Shown piece by piece: positions 21,882 through 29,393 of a DNA stretch of 42,569 bases. Position 1 is the first letter of the stretch, and every line of letters begins with the position of its first letter. This stretch comes from JBBKWJ01 sp037968895 (GTDB lineage Bacteria; Actinomycetota; Acidimicrobiia; Acidimicrobiales; SZUA-35), in NCBI GenBank assembly GCA_037968895.1, contig JBBKWJ010000189.1:1-42569 (forward strand). Direction: 5' to 3'. The translations under genes and the position numbers were made by a program. The notes under the pieces were generated by a model that was given only the letters and a program-made list of their open reading frames with translations, searched no databases and was not told the DNA's origin.

Positions 21882-23129
21882 ATGGACCTCGATTACCCCG
21901 CAGAAGCCGAAACGTTCCGAACCGAAATCCGTTCATGGTTGAAGACGAACTTGCCCAACGGGTGGACTGATGACGACTTCGAGATGACTGAAACCGAGCG
22001 TGCCGCCTTCACCGAGTCGTGGACTGACAAGCTGTTCCAGGGCGGCTGGATCTGCGCCTCATGGCCGACCGAATATGGCGGCAAGGGTTTGTCGACTATG
22101 CAGTCGGTGGTTCTCAACGAGGAGTTTGCAGATGTCGGAGCGCCGATGCGTGGCGATTTCTTTGGCGACACTCTCGTTGGACCAACGATTCTTCAATGGG
22201 GATCCGAAGAGCAGAAGAAAGAGTTTCTGCCTGGCATTCTTCAAGGCAAAACTCGCTGGTGCCAAGGCTTCTCCGAGCCTGAGGCCGGCTCAGACATGGC
22301 GGCGCTCAAGTGCAAGGCCGAACTCGATGGCGACGAGTGGGTCATCAACGGACAGAAAGTCTGGACCACACAAGCCCAGCATGCCGATTACGTCTTCCTC
22401 CTCGCCCGGACCGATCAAGACGCCCCACTCCATGCGGGCATCTCCTACCTTTTGGTGCCGATGGACCAGGAAGGGGTCGAAGTACGTCCGATCAAACAGG
22501 TTGATGGCTCTGGAGAGTTCAACGAGGTGTTCTTCACGAACGCCCGCTGCCGCAAGGATGCGGTTGTGGGTGGCTTGAACAACGGTTGGAAGGTGGCAAT
22601 GACCACGCTCGGGTTCGAACGGGGCACGAGCGCCACCACTGGCTTCCGTCGCTTTCAGGTTGAACTCGACCACATCATCGAGGTGGCAACTGGAAACGGC
22701 AAGATTGACGACCCCATCATCCGGCAGCGGATTGCCGCCGCGCACTCCAAGGTGCAGATCATGCGAGTGAACGGACTCCGCAGTTTGAGCGCGACGCTCA
22801 ACAAGCAGAAGTCGCTCGGCGTCGCCGCGCTTGGTGCGACCAACAAAATGTTCTGGTCCGAGTACCACCGCGACGTGATGGAGCTGTGGCTCGACGTTGC
22901 CGGAATGGATGGCCTCATTCTTGACGGCGAGTTCGACGAGTCGAGCGACAACCCGAGTCGACGCCGCGGCCAAAAGTCGTATCCGGTCAATGCGATGCAG
23001 GCCGCGTTCTTCTTCTCCCGGTCAGAGACAATCTGGGGTGGAACTGCCGAAATACAGCGCAACATTGTTGGCGAGCGAGTGCTCGGCCTGCCAAAGGAAC
23101 CAAAGCCTCACGCCAAGCCAGCTGTTTAG
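21882..23129 (+). CDS. Acyl-CoA dehydrogenase (FadE type)
   Basis: A 415-residue FAD enzyme for alpha,beta-dehydrogenation of an acyl-CoA. The N-terminal helical domain (DYPAEAETFRTEIRSWLKTNLP) is followed by the FAD and substrate region WCQGFSEPEAGSDMAALKCKAELDGDEWVINGQKVWTT and the C-terminal helix SRSETIWGGTAEIQRNIVGERVLGLPKE. Such a protein fits fatty-acid, sterol or aromatic side-chain degradation; the substrate cannot be deduced. It stands as a single-gene unit under its own dyad operator, so it is likely a regulon member induced by an acyl-CoA. The catalytic base was not placed with confidence. Confidence 0.92.
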   Translation: MDLDYPAEAETFRTEIRSWLKTNLPNGWTDDDFEMTETERAAFTESWTDKLFQGGWICASWPTEYGGKGLSTMQSVVLNEEFADVGAPMRGDFFGDTLVGPTILQWGSEEQKKEFLPGILQGKTRWCQGFSEPEAGSDMAALKCKAELDGDEWVINGQKVWTTQAQHADYVFLLARTDQDAPLHAGISYLLVPMDQEGVEVRPIKQVDGSGEFNEVFFTNARCRKDAVVGGLNNGWKVAMTTLGFERGTSATTGFRRFQVELDHIIEVATGNGKIDDPIIRQRIAAAHSKVQIMRVNGLRSLSATLNKQKSLGVAALGATNKMFWSEYHRDVMELWLDVAGMDGLILDGEFDESSDNPSRRRGQKSYPVNAMQAAFFFSRSETIWGGTAEIQRNIVGERVLGLPKEPKPHAKPAV

Positions 23130-23137
23130 GGGCGGAC

Positions 23138-23230
23138 CGTAACACGGCAGCGTTTCCGAGTTCTGCGAGGAAAGGCTGGAAGAGAGGCGGCCCGCCAGGG
23201 CCACCGAACGACGCAGACCCCGGTGTTACG
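23138..23230. terminator. Nested inverted repeats after acyl-CoA dehydrogenase
   Basis: Three nested perfect inverted repeats share one axis: CGTAACAC (23138-23145) with GTGTTACG (23223-23230), TCTGCG (23162-23167) with CGCAGA (23212-23217), and GGCCC-GCCA-GGGCC (23189-23202). The innermost hairpin may terminate the dehydrogenase transcript. The full arrangement, about 93 nt, could instead be a structured RNA. No promoter was identified for it. Confidence 0.45.
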
Positions 23231-23277
23231 CCTGGCACGAAATAGCGGCATGACGCGAAGTTGTGTTGCGGGGTTGC

Positions 23278-23283
23278 TAGCTT
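23278..23283 (+). promoter_or_regulatory. -10 box of the LCP gene
   Basis: TAGCTT ends 10 nt before the ATG at 23294, so the leader would be about 3 nt. This favours the ATG at 23294 over the upstream in-frame TTG at 23261. Confidence 0.4.
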
Positions 23284-23293
23284 GACGGACGCT

Positions 23294-24763
23294 ATGGAAA
23301 CTGTCGATTATCAACCTTCACCCCAACCGGTTGAGGTACAAAAGCGCCGTCGGGGCCGGACCTGGGGACAGCGTTTTCTGCTGACCGCCGGTGTTGTTGG
23401 TACCACAATCTCTTTGCTGGCCGCTGGCGTTCTGGCCTGGGGAGCCGAGAAGTTCGACGCGATTCCTACCATCTCGATCTCGAGTGTCGAGCAAGCAGCG
23501 CCGGGCGAGGCAGCAAACTGGCTTCTCGTTGGTAGCGATTCGCGCGAGGGCATCGACCCGAACGATCCAAATGCGGGCATCTTCCTTGGCGAGGAAGTCG
23601 GCGGCAAGCGCACCGACTCGATCATCGTGGCCAGAGTCGATCCGAAGAACGAGCGAATCGACCTTCTCTCGGTCCCGCGTGACCTCTACTTGCCAATCTC
23701 GGGCACGGGTGGCACCGACCGGATCAATACTGCGTTTGCCGGCGACGGCGGCCCTGGTCGTCTCGTCGACACCATCGAAGAGAACTTCAATATCGAGATC
23801 AACCACTACGCCGAGGTCAACTTCGTCGGTTTCCAAGACATTGTCAACTCTCTCGATGGGGTCCCGATGTGGTTTGACAAGCCAATGCGCGATGATGGTT
23901 CGGCCCTCGACATCAGCGTCGCAGGCTGCCACGTTCTCGACGGCTTCCAAGCGTTGGCCTTCGCTCGAAGCCGCAAGCTTGAGTACTTCGAGAATGGAGC
24001 ATGGCACCAAGACCCAACCGGCGACCTCGGGCGAACGAGTCGCCAGCAATATTTTCTTCGTAGGGTCGTCGACACCGCTGCGGCCAAGATCGACATCACC
24101 CAGCTTCCGACAATCAACAATTTGCTCACCACAGGCGGGCAGAACCTGATTATCGACGAGGGTGTCCAACCTTCCGATCTGCTCACCCTCGGGAAGACGT
24201 TCGCCGACTTGAACGGCGACCAGATCAACGGACACGCTCTTCCGGTCGAGAACTTTCGAACCAGCGATGGTAAATCCGTCCTTCGACTGTTCGAAGACGA
24301 AGCCCAACCAACCCTCGACATCTTCCGAGGGATTCTTCCTCCCGAAGAGCTCGCCGTCGCCGAGGCGCCACCATTTGAGATAGCAGTACTAAACGGAAGT
24401 AGCGTTGCCGGGCAAGCCCAAACAGCTGCCGACCGTGCCGTGAGCGCGGGATTCGCAATCACCGCAGTCGGCAACGCCGAGGCGAGCATAGAGCTCACCA
24501 CGATTCGCTACGACCCTGCGTCGCGGTCCGTCGCAGATGCTCTTGCCGAGGCGCTCGGGTTTGCTCCGATGCTCGAAGAAGACTCCAACACGATTGGTGT
24601 CACGCTTATTACCGGTAGCGACTACCAGTCGAAGGTATCAAGCGTTGCCCCAGCAGCCCAGACACCTACGACCGTCGCCAGTGAGGCTCCAGTTGAGGAG
24701 ACCACCGCTTCGACGATTGGCGTTGTGCCTGAGGCGAGCCCAGAGGGCACTGCCTGCGGCTAG
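23294..24763 (+). CDS. LytR-CpsA-Psr (LCP) family glycopolymer transferase with LytR_C domain
   Basis: A 489-residue membrane-anchored enzyme that attaches polyprenyl-phosphate-linked glycopolymers to the cell wall. One membrane helix (about 28-50) precedes the LCP domain with its conserved residues: VGSDSREG, KRTDSIIVARVD, LLSVPRDLYL, INTAFAGDGGPGRLVDTIE, LAFARSRKL and DLGRTSRQQYFLRRVV. Then comes a LytR_C domain (FEIAVLNGSSVAGQAQTAADR) and a Thr/Pro/Glu-rich tail. The stop overlaps that of cysC as CTAG. Its place at the edge of a capsule or exopolysaccharide region fits wall anchoring of that polymer. Confidence 0.9.
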   Translation: METVDYQPSPQPVEVQKRRRGRTWGQRFLLTAGVVGTTISLLAAGVLAWGAEKFDAIPTISISSVEQAAPGEAANWLLVGSDSREGIDPNDPNAGIFLGEEVGGKRTDSIIVARVDPKNERIDLLSVPRDLYLPISGTGGTDRINTAFAGDGGPGRLVDTIEENFNIEINHYAEVNFVGFQDIVNSLDGVPMWFDKPMRDDGSALDISVAGCHVLDGFQALAFARSRKLEYFENGAWHQDPTGDLGRTSRQQYFLRRVVDTAAAKIDITQLPTINNLLTTGGQNLIIDEGVQPSDLLTLGKTFADLNGDQINGHALPVENFRTSDGKSVLRLFEDEAQPTLDIFRGILPPEELAVAEAPPFEIAVLNGSSVAGQAQTAADRAVSAGFAITAVGNAEASIELTTIRYDPASRSVADALAEALGFAPMLEEDSNTIGVTLITGSDYQSKVSSVAPAAQTPTTVASEAPVEETTASTIGVVPEASPEGTACG

Positions 24764-25371
24764 TGGCCAAGCCCGAGTTGTGTCACTAGCTGTGCCGCAA
24801 CTTCGGAACCCGAACCATCGTCAGGCGTGAATCGAAACTCGGGGGAGAGCGGCGCCTCATATGGGTCATCGATCCCTGTCATGCCTTTTAGTTCGCCGGC
24901 ACGAGCCATCTTGTAGAGACCCTTCGGGTCTCGCGACTCGCAGACTTCCAGTGGGGTGTCGATAAACACCTCATGAAAGGCAATGCCGGCCGCTTTGTGG
25001 AGCTCGCGAGCGAGGTCGCGAAGCTCTCGGTATGGGCTGATGAGGGGCACTATGGAGATGACGCCAGCATCGGCAAAAAGTCGGGCGACGTGGGCCACTC
25101 GGCGAACGTTCTCATTGCGATCTTCGGGTGAGAAGCCAAGGTTTGCGTTGAGGCCGTGCCGAAGGTTGTCTCCGTCGAGAAGGTACGCCGGGCGACCAGC
25201 CTCGATGAGTTGTCGTTCGAGCTCAACCGCCACTGTCGACTTGCCCGAACCAGACAAGCCCGTCAACCAAACGGTTATACCGTTCTGGCCAGTTGCCAGC
25301 GCTCGCGTATCACGACTTACCGCCGACTCGTGCCACTGAATATTGGTGCTCTTGGAATCATCACCACTCAC
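24760..25371 (-). CDS. cysC: Adenylylsulfate (APS) kinase
   Basis: A 203-residue kinase that phosphorylates APS to PAPS. P-loop GLSGSGKST lies at 38-46, followed by LLDGDNLRHGLNANLGFSPEDRNENVRRVAHVARLF, ISPYRELRDLAR, FIDTPLEVCESRDPKGLYKMARAGELKGMTGIDDPYE, all classical CysC motifs. The GTG at 25371 overlaps the cysN stop by one base (TAGTG). It is the last gene of a cysD-cysN-cysC operon. A dedicated PAPS-forming kinase is needed for sulfotransferases or for PAPS-type reductases; no sulfite- or PAPS-reductase gene is nearby. Confidence 0.96.
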   Translation of the reverse strand: MSGDDSKSTNIQWHESAVSRDTRALATGQNGITVWLTGLSGSGKSTVAVELERQLIEAGRPAYLLDGDNLRHGLNANLGFSPEDRNENVRRVAHVARLFADAGVISIVPLISPYRELRDLARELHKAAGIAFHEVFIDTPLEVCESRDPKGLYKMARAGELKGMTGIDDPYEAPLSPEFRFTPDDGSGSEVAAQLVTQLGLGH

Positions 25372-26624
25372 TAGTAGTCACCGAGGATCATGCCAGCGCC
25401 CACCGTTGCGTTGGTGGTTTCGTCAACCAGGATGAAGCTGCCGGTTGAACGGTTCCGCGTGTACTTGTCGTAGAACAGCGGTTGCGTAGTTCTGAATTTG
25501 ATGCGACCGATCTCGTTTAGTGAGAGGTCGTCAGCATCTTCGATGCGGTGCAATGTGTTGATATCGAGTCGATACTGGACATCTTTGATCAGCGCTCGAG
25601 CCCACTTGGTCGTGTGCTTGATCGCAAGCTTCTGCCCAGCGCGTAGTGACGACGATTCAGACATCCAACAGACCATCGCGTCGATGTCTTGACCAACCTC
25701 TGGCTGGTTCTGGGGGCGGCACAGCATGTCGCCGCGGCTGACATCGATGTCGTCCGCAAGACGGATCGTGACCGACATTGGCTGGAACGCTTCGGCCACG
25801 GGGCCGCCTCCGGTTTCGATGCTTTCGATTGTTGAGGTGAAGCCCGAAGGCAGGACCATTACCTCGTCGCCCGGCTTCATGACGCCACCGTTGACCTGAC
25901 CGGCATAACCCCGGTAATCGTGATGTTCAGTCGACTGCGGACGAATCACGTATTGGACGGGGAAGCGAACGTCGACCATGTTGCGATCTGAGGCGATGTG
26001 TACTTCTTCCATGTGGTGCAAGAGAGTCGACCCCTCGTACCACGGCATGTTGGCGCTGCGATCGACGACGTTGTCGCCAAGGAGCGCAGACATGGGAATG
26101 AACGTGAGATCGACGATGTCGAGCTTCGATGCAAATTTCGTGAAGTCCTCTCGGATCTCATCGAAGACTTCCTTGTCCCAACCAACCAGGTCCATCTTGT
26201 TGACGGCGAGGACTAGGTGAGGAATTCGGAGCAGCGACGCAATGAACGCGTGACGGCGAGACTGTTCGATGACACCGTGACGGGCATCGATGAGCACGAT
26301 GGCGAGGTCGGCCGTCGAGGCACCGGTGACCATGTTTCGGGTGTACTGAATGTGGCCAGGCGTGTCGGCCATGATGAACTTGCGTCGAGGGGTTGCGAAG
26401 TAGCGGTAGGCGACATCGATGGTGATGCCCTGCTCGCGCTCAGCCCGAAGGCCGTCGGTAAGGAGCGCAAGGTTCACGTGCTCGTCGCCGCGTTGGGCGC
26501 TTGTTGCTTCGATCGCCTCAAGCTGATCTTCAAAGATGGTCTTCGAGTCATAAAGAAGGCGCCCAATGAGGGTGCTCTTACCGTCGTCAACCGATCCAGC
26601 GGTGGCCAGTCGTAGCAGCTCCAT
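25371..26624 (-). CDS. cysN: Sulfate adenylyltransferase GTPase subunit
   Basis: A 417-residue EF-Tu-like GTPase that drives APS formation by CysD. G1 is GSVDDGKST (10-18), G3 ADTPGHIQYTRNMVTGAS, G4 NKMDLVG, then two beta-barrel domains ending in LVDETTNATVGAGMI. It is a stand-alone CysN, not the CysNC fusion common in actinobacteria such as mycobacteria, since cysC is a separate overlapping gene. The start overlaps the cysD stop by one base (TAATG). Confidence 0.96.
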   Translation of the reverse strand: MELLRLATAGSVDDGKSTLIGRLLYDSKTIFEDQLEAIEATSAQRGDEHVNLALLTDGLRAEREQGITIDVAYRYFATPRRKFIMADTPGHIQYTRNMVTGASTADLAIVLIDARHGVIEQSRRHAFIASLLRIPHLVLAVNKMDLVGWDKEVFDEIREDFTKFASKLDIVDLTFIPMSALLGDNVVDRSANMPWYEGSTLLHHMEEVHIASDRNMVDVRFPVQYVIRPQSTEHHDYRGYAGQVNGGVMKPGDEVMVLPSGFTSTIESIETGGGPVAEAFQPMSVTIRLADDIDVSRGDMLCRPQNQPEVGQDIDAMVCWMSESSSLRAGQKLAIKHTTKWARALIKDVQYRLDINTLHRIEDADDLSLNEIGRIKFRTTQPLFYDKYTRNRSTGSFILVDETTNATVGAGMILGDY

Positions 26625-27532
26625 TAGAAGTAGCCTTCCTTCTTGCGATCTTCCATTGCCGCTTCGGTGCGGCGGTCGTCGGCCCTGGTTGCGCCCCGCT
26701 CGGTAATTCGAGTGGCCGCCACCTCCTCGATGACCTTGTCGATTGTGTCAGCGGCCGAGTCGACGGCGCCGGTACAGGTTGCATCGCCAATAGTGCGGAA
26801 GCGGACGAGACGTTCCTCGGACACTTCGTCTTCCATCATTGACATGAACGGGGTAACACCGAGCCACATGTTGTCTCGGAGGAACACCTCACGCTTGTGG
26901 GCGTAGTAGACGTGCGGAATGTCGATGTTCTCGTCACGGATGTAGTGCCAAATGTCGAGTTCGGTCCAGTTCGAGATCGGGAAGACTCGAAAGTGCTCGC
27001 CCATGTTGTGGCGGCCGTTGTAAAGATTCCAGAGCTCAGGGCGCTGAGCCTTCGGATCCCACTGGCTGAATTCGTCGCGATAGCTGAGCACGCGCTCTTT
27101 GGCTCTTGCCTTTTCTTCGTCTCGTCTCGCACCGCCGAACAGTGCGTCAAACCCGTGGTCTTCGATGCCTTGGAGAAGGGCGACAGTCTGAAGACCATTG
27201 CGGGAGGCACGGGGCCCCGTCTCCTCGACTACCATTCCCTTGTCGATGGCTTCTTGTACGGAGGCGACAACGAGGCGAATGCCGGTCTCTTCGACACGAC
27301 GGTCTCGGTAGGCGATGACCTCTTCGAAGTTGTGCCCTGTGTCGACATGCATGATCGGGAATGGCACCTTGGCAGGGGAGAAAGCCTTGATCGCAAGGTG
27401 GAGCATCACGATCGAGTCTTTGCCTCCAGAGAAGAGCATGGCTGGTCGCTCGAACTCGGCTGCGATTTCGCGAATGATGTGTATCGCTTCGGCCTCGAGT
27501 GCCGCAACGTGGCTGAGTTGGTACGTAGTCAT
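26624..27532 (-). CDS. cysD: Sulfate adenylyltransferase catalytic subunit
   Basis: A 302-residue PP-loop ATP sulfurylase small subunit. The PP motif SGGKDS is at 35-40. Other family signatures are PFPIMHVDTGHNFEEVIAYRD, GGARRDEEKARAKER, LWNLYNGRHNMGEHFRVFPISNWTELDIWHYI and RFRTIGDATCTGAVDS. The ATG at 27532 has AGGAC upstream and matches the usual N-terminus (MTTYQLSHVAALEAEAIHIIRE); the frame is open 15 codons further. A TACGGT box ends 13 nt before the start, giving a short leader. With CysN it makes APS from sulfate and ATP. Confidence 0.96.
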   Translation of the reverse strand: MTTYQLSHVAALEAEAIHIIREIAAEFERPAMLFSGGKDSIVMLHLAIKAFSPAKVPFPIMHVDTGHNFEEVIAYRDRRVEETGIRLVVASVQEAIDKGMVVEETGPRASRNGLQTVALLQGIEDHGFDALFGGARRDEEKARAKERVLSYRDEFSQWDPKAQRPELWNLYNGRHNMGEHFRVFPISNWTELDIWHYIRDENIDIPHVYYAHKREVFLRDNMWLGVTPFMSMMEDEVSEERLVRFRTIGDATCTGAVDSAADTIDKVIEEVAATRITERGATRADDRRTEAAMEDRKKEGYF

Positions 27533-27812
27533 TGATGTCCTATCGACCGTATTGGCGAAGAGCTTATGAGAAACCACTGATTCCGCTTGTCGCTGGTGGT
27601 GGTCCGCCCCAGTGTCAGGCTGCGCGGAGACAGTAGTGGCTTCAGTCTGGCAGAAGTTGGGACTGAGGAGACGTTTCGCGAGCTTGGGCTGATGTGCTCA
27701 ATGCGGCTGCAATTGTGCCGATTGGTCCGAAGGTGAGTTGTACGTAAGGGCACTCGCAGGTGAACTGGTTTGATTCCGACTCTGGCGCGATGCCTAGTGA
27801 AAGAGGTTCGAG
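27533..27812. other. 280-base divergent intergenic region, cysD / wzz-like gene
   Basis: This is the longest non-coding stretch in the window. On the cysD side a TACGGT box may be the -10. On the other side AAGAGG (27801-27806) is the ribosome binding site. I looked for SAM-type or c-di-GMP riboswitch cores and found none I could defend. Only weak, imperfect stems are seen around 27600-27640. It should contain both promoters. Confidence 0.5.
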
Positions 27813-29393
27813 ATGGCCGACGGCCATTCCGTAGTTGATGTTTCCGAGTACACAAATGCGCTTCGGCGCTGGTGGCCGATGATCTTGATCGTCGGCGTTC
27901 TTGGCGCGCTCGCAGGGACTCTGCTCATCAAGACTCAGGCCAGCGTGTACGAGTCGGTGGCCAGAGTTGAGGTTCGGCCTCTGTTCTCTGCCGGCGATGA
28001 TCCAAACCTTGATGTCAGCCGCCAGGTGAGCATGACAACCGAGGAGACCATCGGCGCCTCTCAGCGAGTCGCGGAGCGTGCCGCAGCTTTGCGTGCCGCC
28101 GCCGACGAACTAGGTGTCAGCAGTCTCGATGACCCGGCAGTTGCCGAGCGCTCATTGACTGTCGCCGTTGACCCTGAGGTCGTTAGTAACCTTCAGGCCA
28201 GCGTCGAGGTTGAGGCGAAGTTCGATTCTCAGATTCTTGTGTTTACGGCCTCAGCCGGAAAAGCGGCCAGGGCCCAGGAAAAGGCTGAGTCGATGGCGTA
28301 TGCCTACATCGACTTTCGCGAGGACTACGCCTCGGCTTCAACAATCGAAGCGCGTCAGGCTCTTGATGACCGAGAAGCCGTGATCTACGCCGAACTCGAC
28401 GAGATCGAAGCCAAGATCGGCCAAGCTGGCGAAGACCAAGCAAAGGTCGGGGCATTGGCCAACCGCAAGATTGCCAAGGAGCAGGAGCTCTTCAGCATCG
28501 GCACGAAGCGCGCCAATCTTGGTGCTATCGGCATCGACCCTGGTGAAGTGCTCGACGACGCCGAACTGCCTCAAGAAAAGGCCGGCCTTCCGCCAATCAC
28601 TGGTCCAGTCGGAGGTCTGCTTCTTGGGCTTTCCGCCGGTGTCGCAATGGCCTACATGCTTGATCGTCGTGACGACAGAATCCGTGACCCTGGCGTCGAG
28701 CTCGCAAGCATGGGCTTACCGATGCTTGGTTCAGTGCCGGTTGGACGAGGCGTGTTCCGCAGGGGATCCGAAACCGCAATTGCCGGTATTGGGGAAGACT
28801 CGGCTGAGCAGTATCGACGAGTGCAGACCAGCCTGTTGTTCAACCTCGACCAGTCAGACCGCTCGGTGGTCCTCATTGCCGGTACAAACAACCCTCATTC
28901 GGCGACCACGGTTGCGGCCAACCTCGCCGTCTCCGCCGCCAGGGCAGGACGGCGCACGCTCATCATTGGGGCCGACCTTCGCCGACCGTCACTCCACGAT
29001 CGGTTTGGCGCATCGAACGAGTCCGGGCTCAGCGACGTGCTCACCGGCTCCGTCCAGCTCGCCTCTGCCTTACAGGCAATCCCGAGCATCCCGAACCTTC
29101 GTCTGCTTTCCGCCGGAACCGTCGTCGACCAACCGGCTAGCCTTCTGCAGAGTGAAGTACTTGGCCGCCTCGTTGCCAGCGTCCGTGGAGAGTTTGACTT
29201 GATCGTGTTCGAAGCACCGCCCCTTTCGCAGAACGCTGATGCCGTCGACCTCGCTCGTCTCTGTGATGGCGCCGTGCTTGTCGTCGAGCCAAGCCGCGCC
29301 ACACGTTCCGGCGTGATTGAGTCGGTGCAGCAACTTGGTCGAGTCGGTGCCGATGTTGTTGGCACTGTGGTTGCCACGAGCTCGGACAATTGA
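27813..29393 (+). CDS. Wzz/Wzc-like chain-length protein with degenerate BY-kinase domain
   Basis: A 526-residue polysaccharide co-polymerase. The Wzz part has membrane helices at about 22-40 and 262-281 with a long coiled-coil periplasmic domain between (AVIYAELDEIEAKIGQAGEDQAKVGALANRKIAKEQEL). The cytoplasmic part (330-526) has the fold of a bacterial tyrosine autokinase, but all three nucleotide motifs are altered: Walker A reads AGTNNPHSATT (no GK), Walker A' IIGADLRRP (first Asp is Gly), and Walker B FDLIVFEAPP (Asp is Glu). There is no tyrosine-rich tail. It is therefore probably a pseudokinase controlling chain length without autophosphorylation. It is followed by a TTGA-overlapping polymerase gene. 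Confidence 0.88.
   Translation: MADGHSVVDVSEYTNALRRWWPMILIVGVLGALAGTLLIKTQASVYESVARVEVRPLFSAGDDPNLDVSRQVSMTTEETIGASQRVAERAAALRAAADELGVSSLDDPAVAERSLTVAVDPEVVSNLQASVEVEAKFDSQILVFTASAGKAARAQEKAESMAYAYIDFREDYASASTIEARQALDDREAVIYAELDEIEAKIGQAGEDQAKVGALANRKIAKEQELFSIGTKRANLGAIGIDPGEVLDDAELPQEKAGLPPITGPVGGLLLGLSAGVAMAYMLDRRDDRIRDPGVELASMGLPMLGSVPVGRGVFRRGSETAIAGIGEDSAEQYRRVQTSLLFNLDQSDRSVVLIAGTNNPHSATTVAANLAVSAARAGRRTLIIGADLRRPSLHDRFGASNESGLSDVLTGSVQLASALQAIPSIPNLRLLSAGTVVDQPASLLQSEVLGRLVASVRGEFDLIVFEAPPLSQNADAVDLARLCDGAVLVVEPSRATRSGVIESVQQLGRVGADVVGTVVATSSDN

Noticed and set aside
23167..23180. GAGGAAAG resembling the conserved core of RNase P RNA
   Set aside because: The surrounding about 100 bases are far too short for RNase P RNA, and the rest of the conserved core is missing.
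27533..27812. Riboswitch in the cysD or Wzz-like leader
   Set aside because: No SAM, c-di-GMP or other known core could be aligned by eye, and only weak stems were found.
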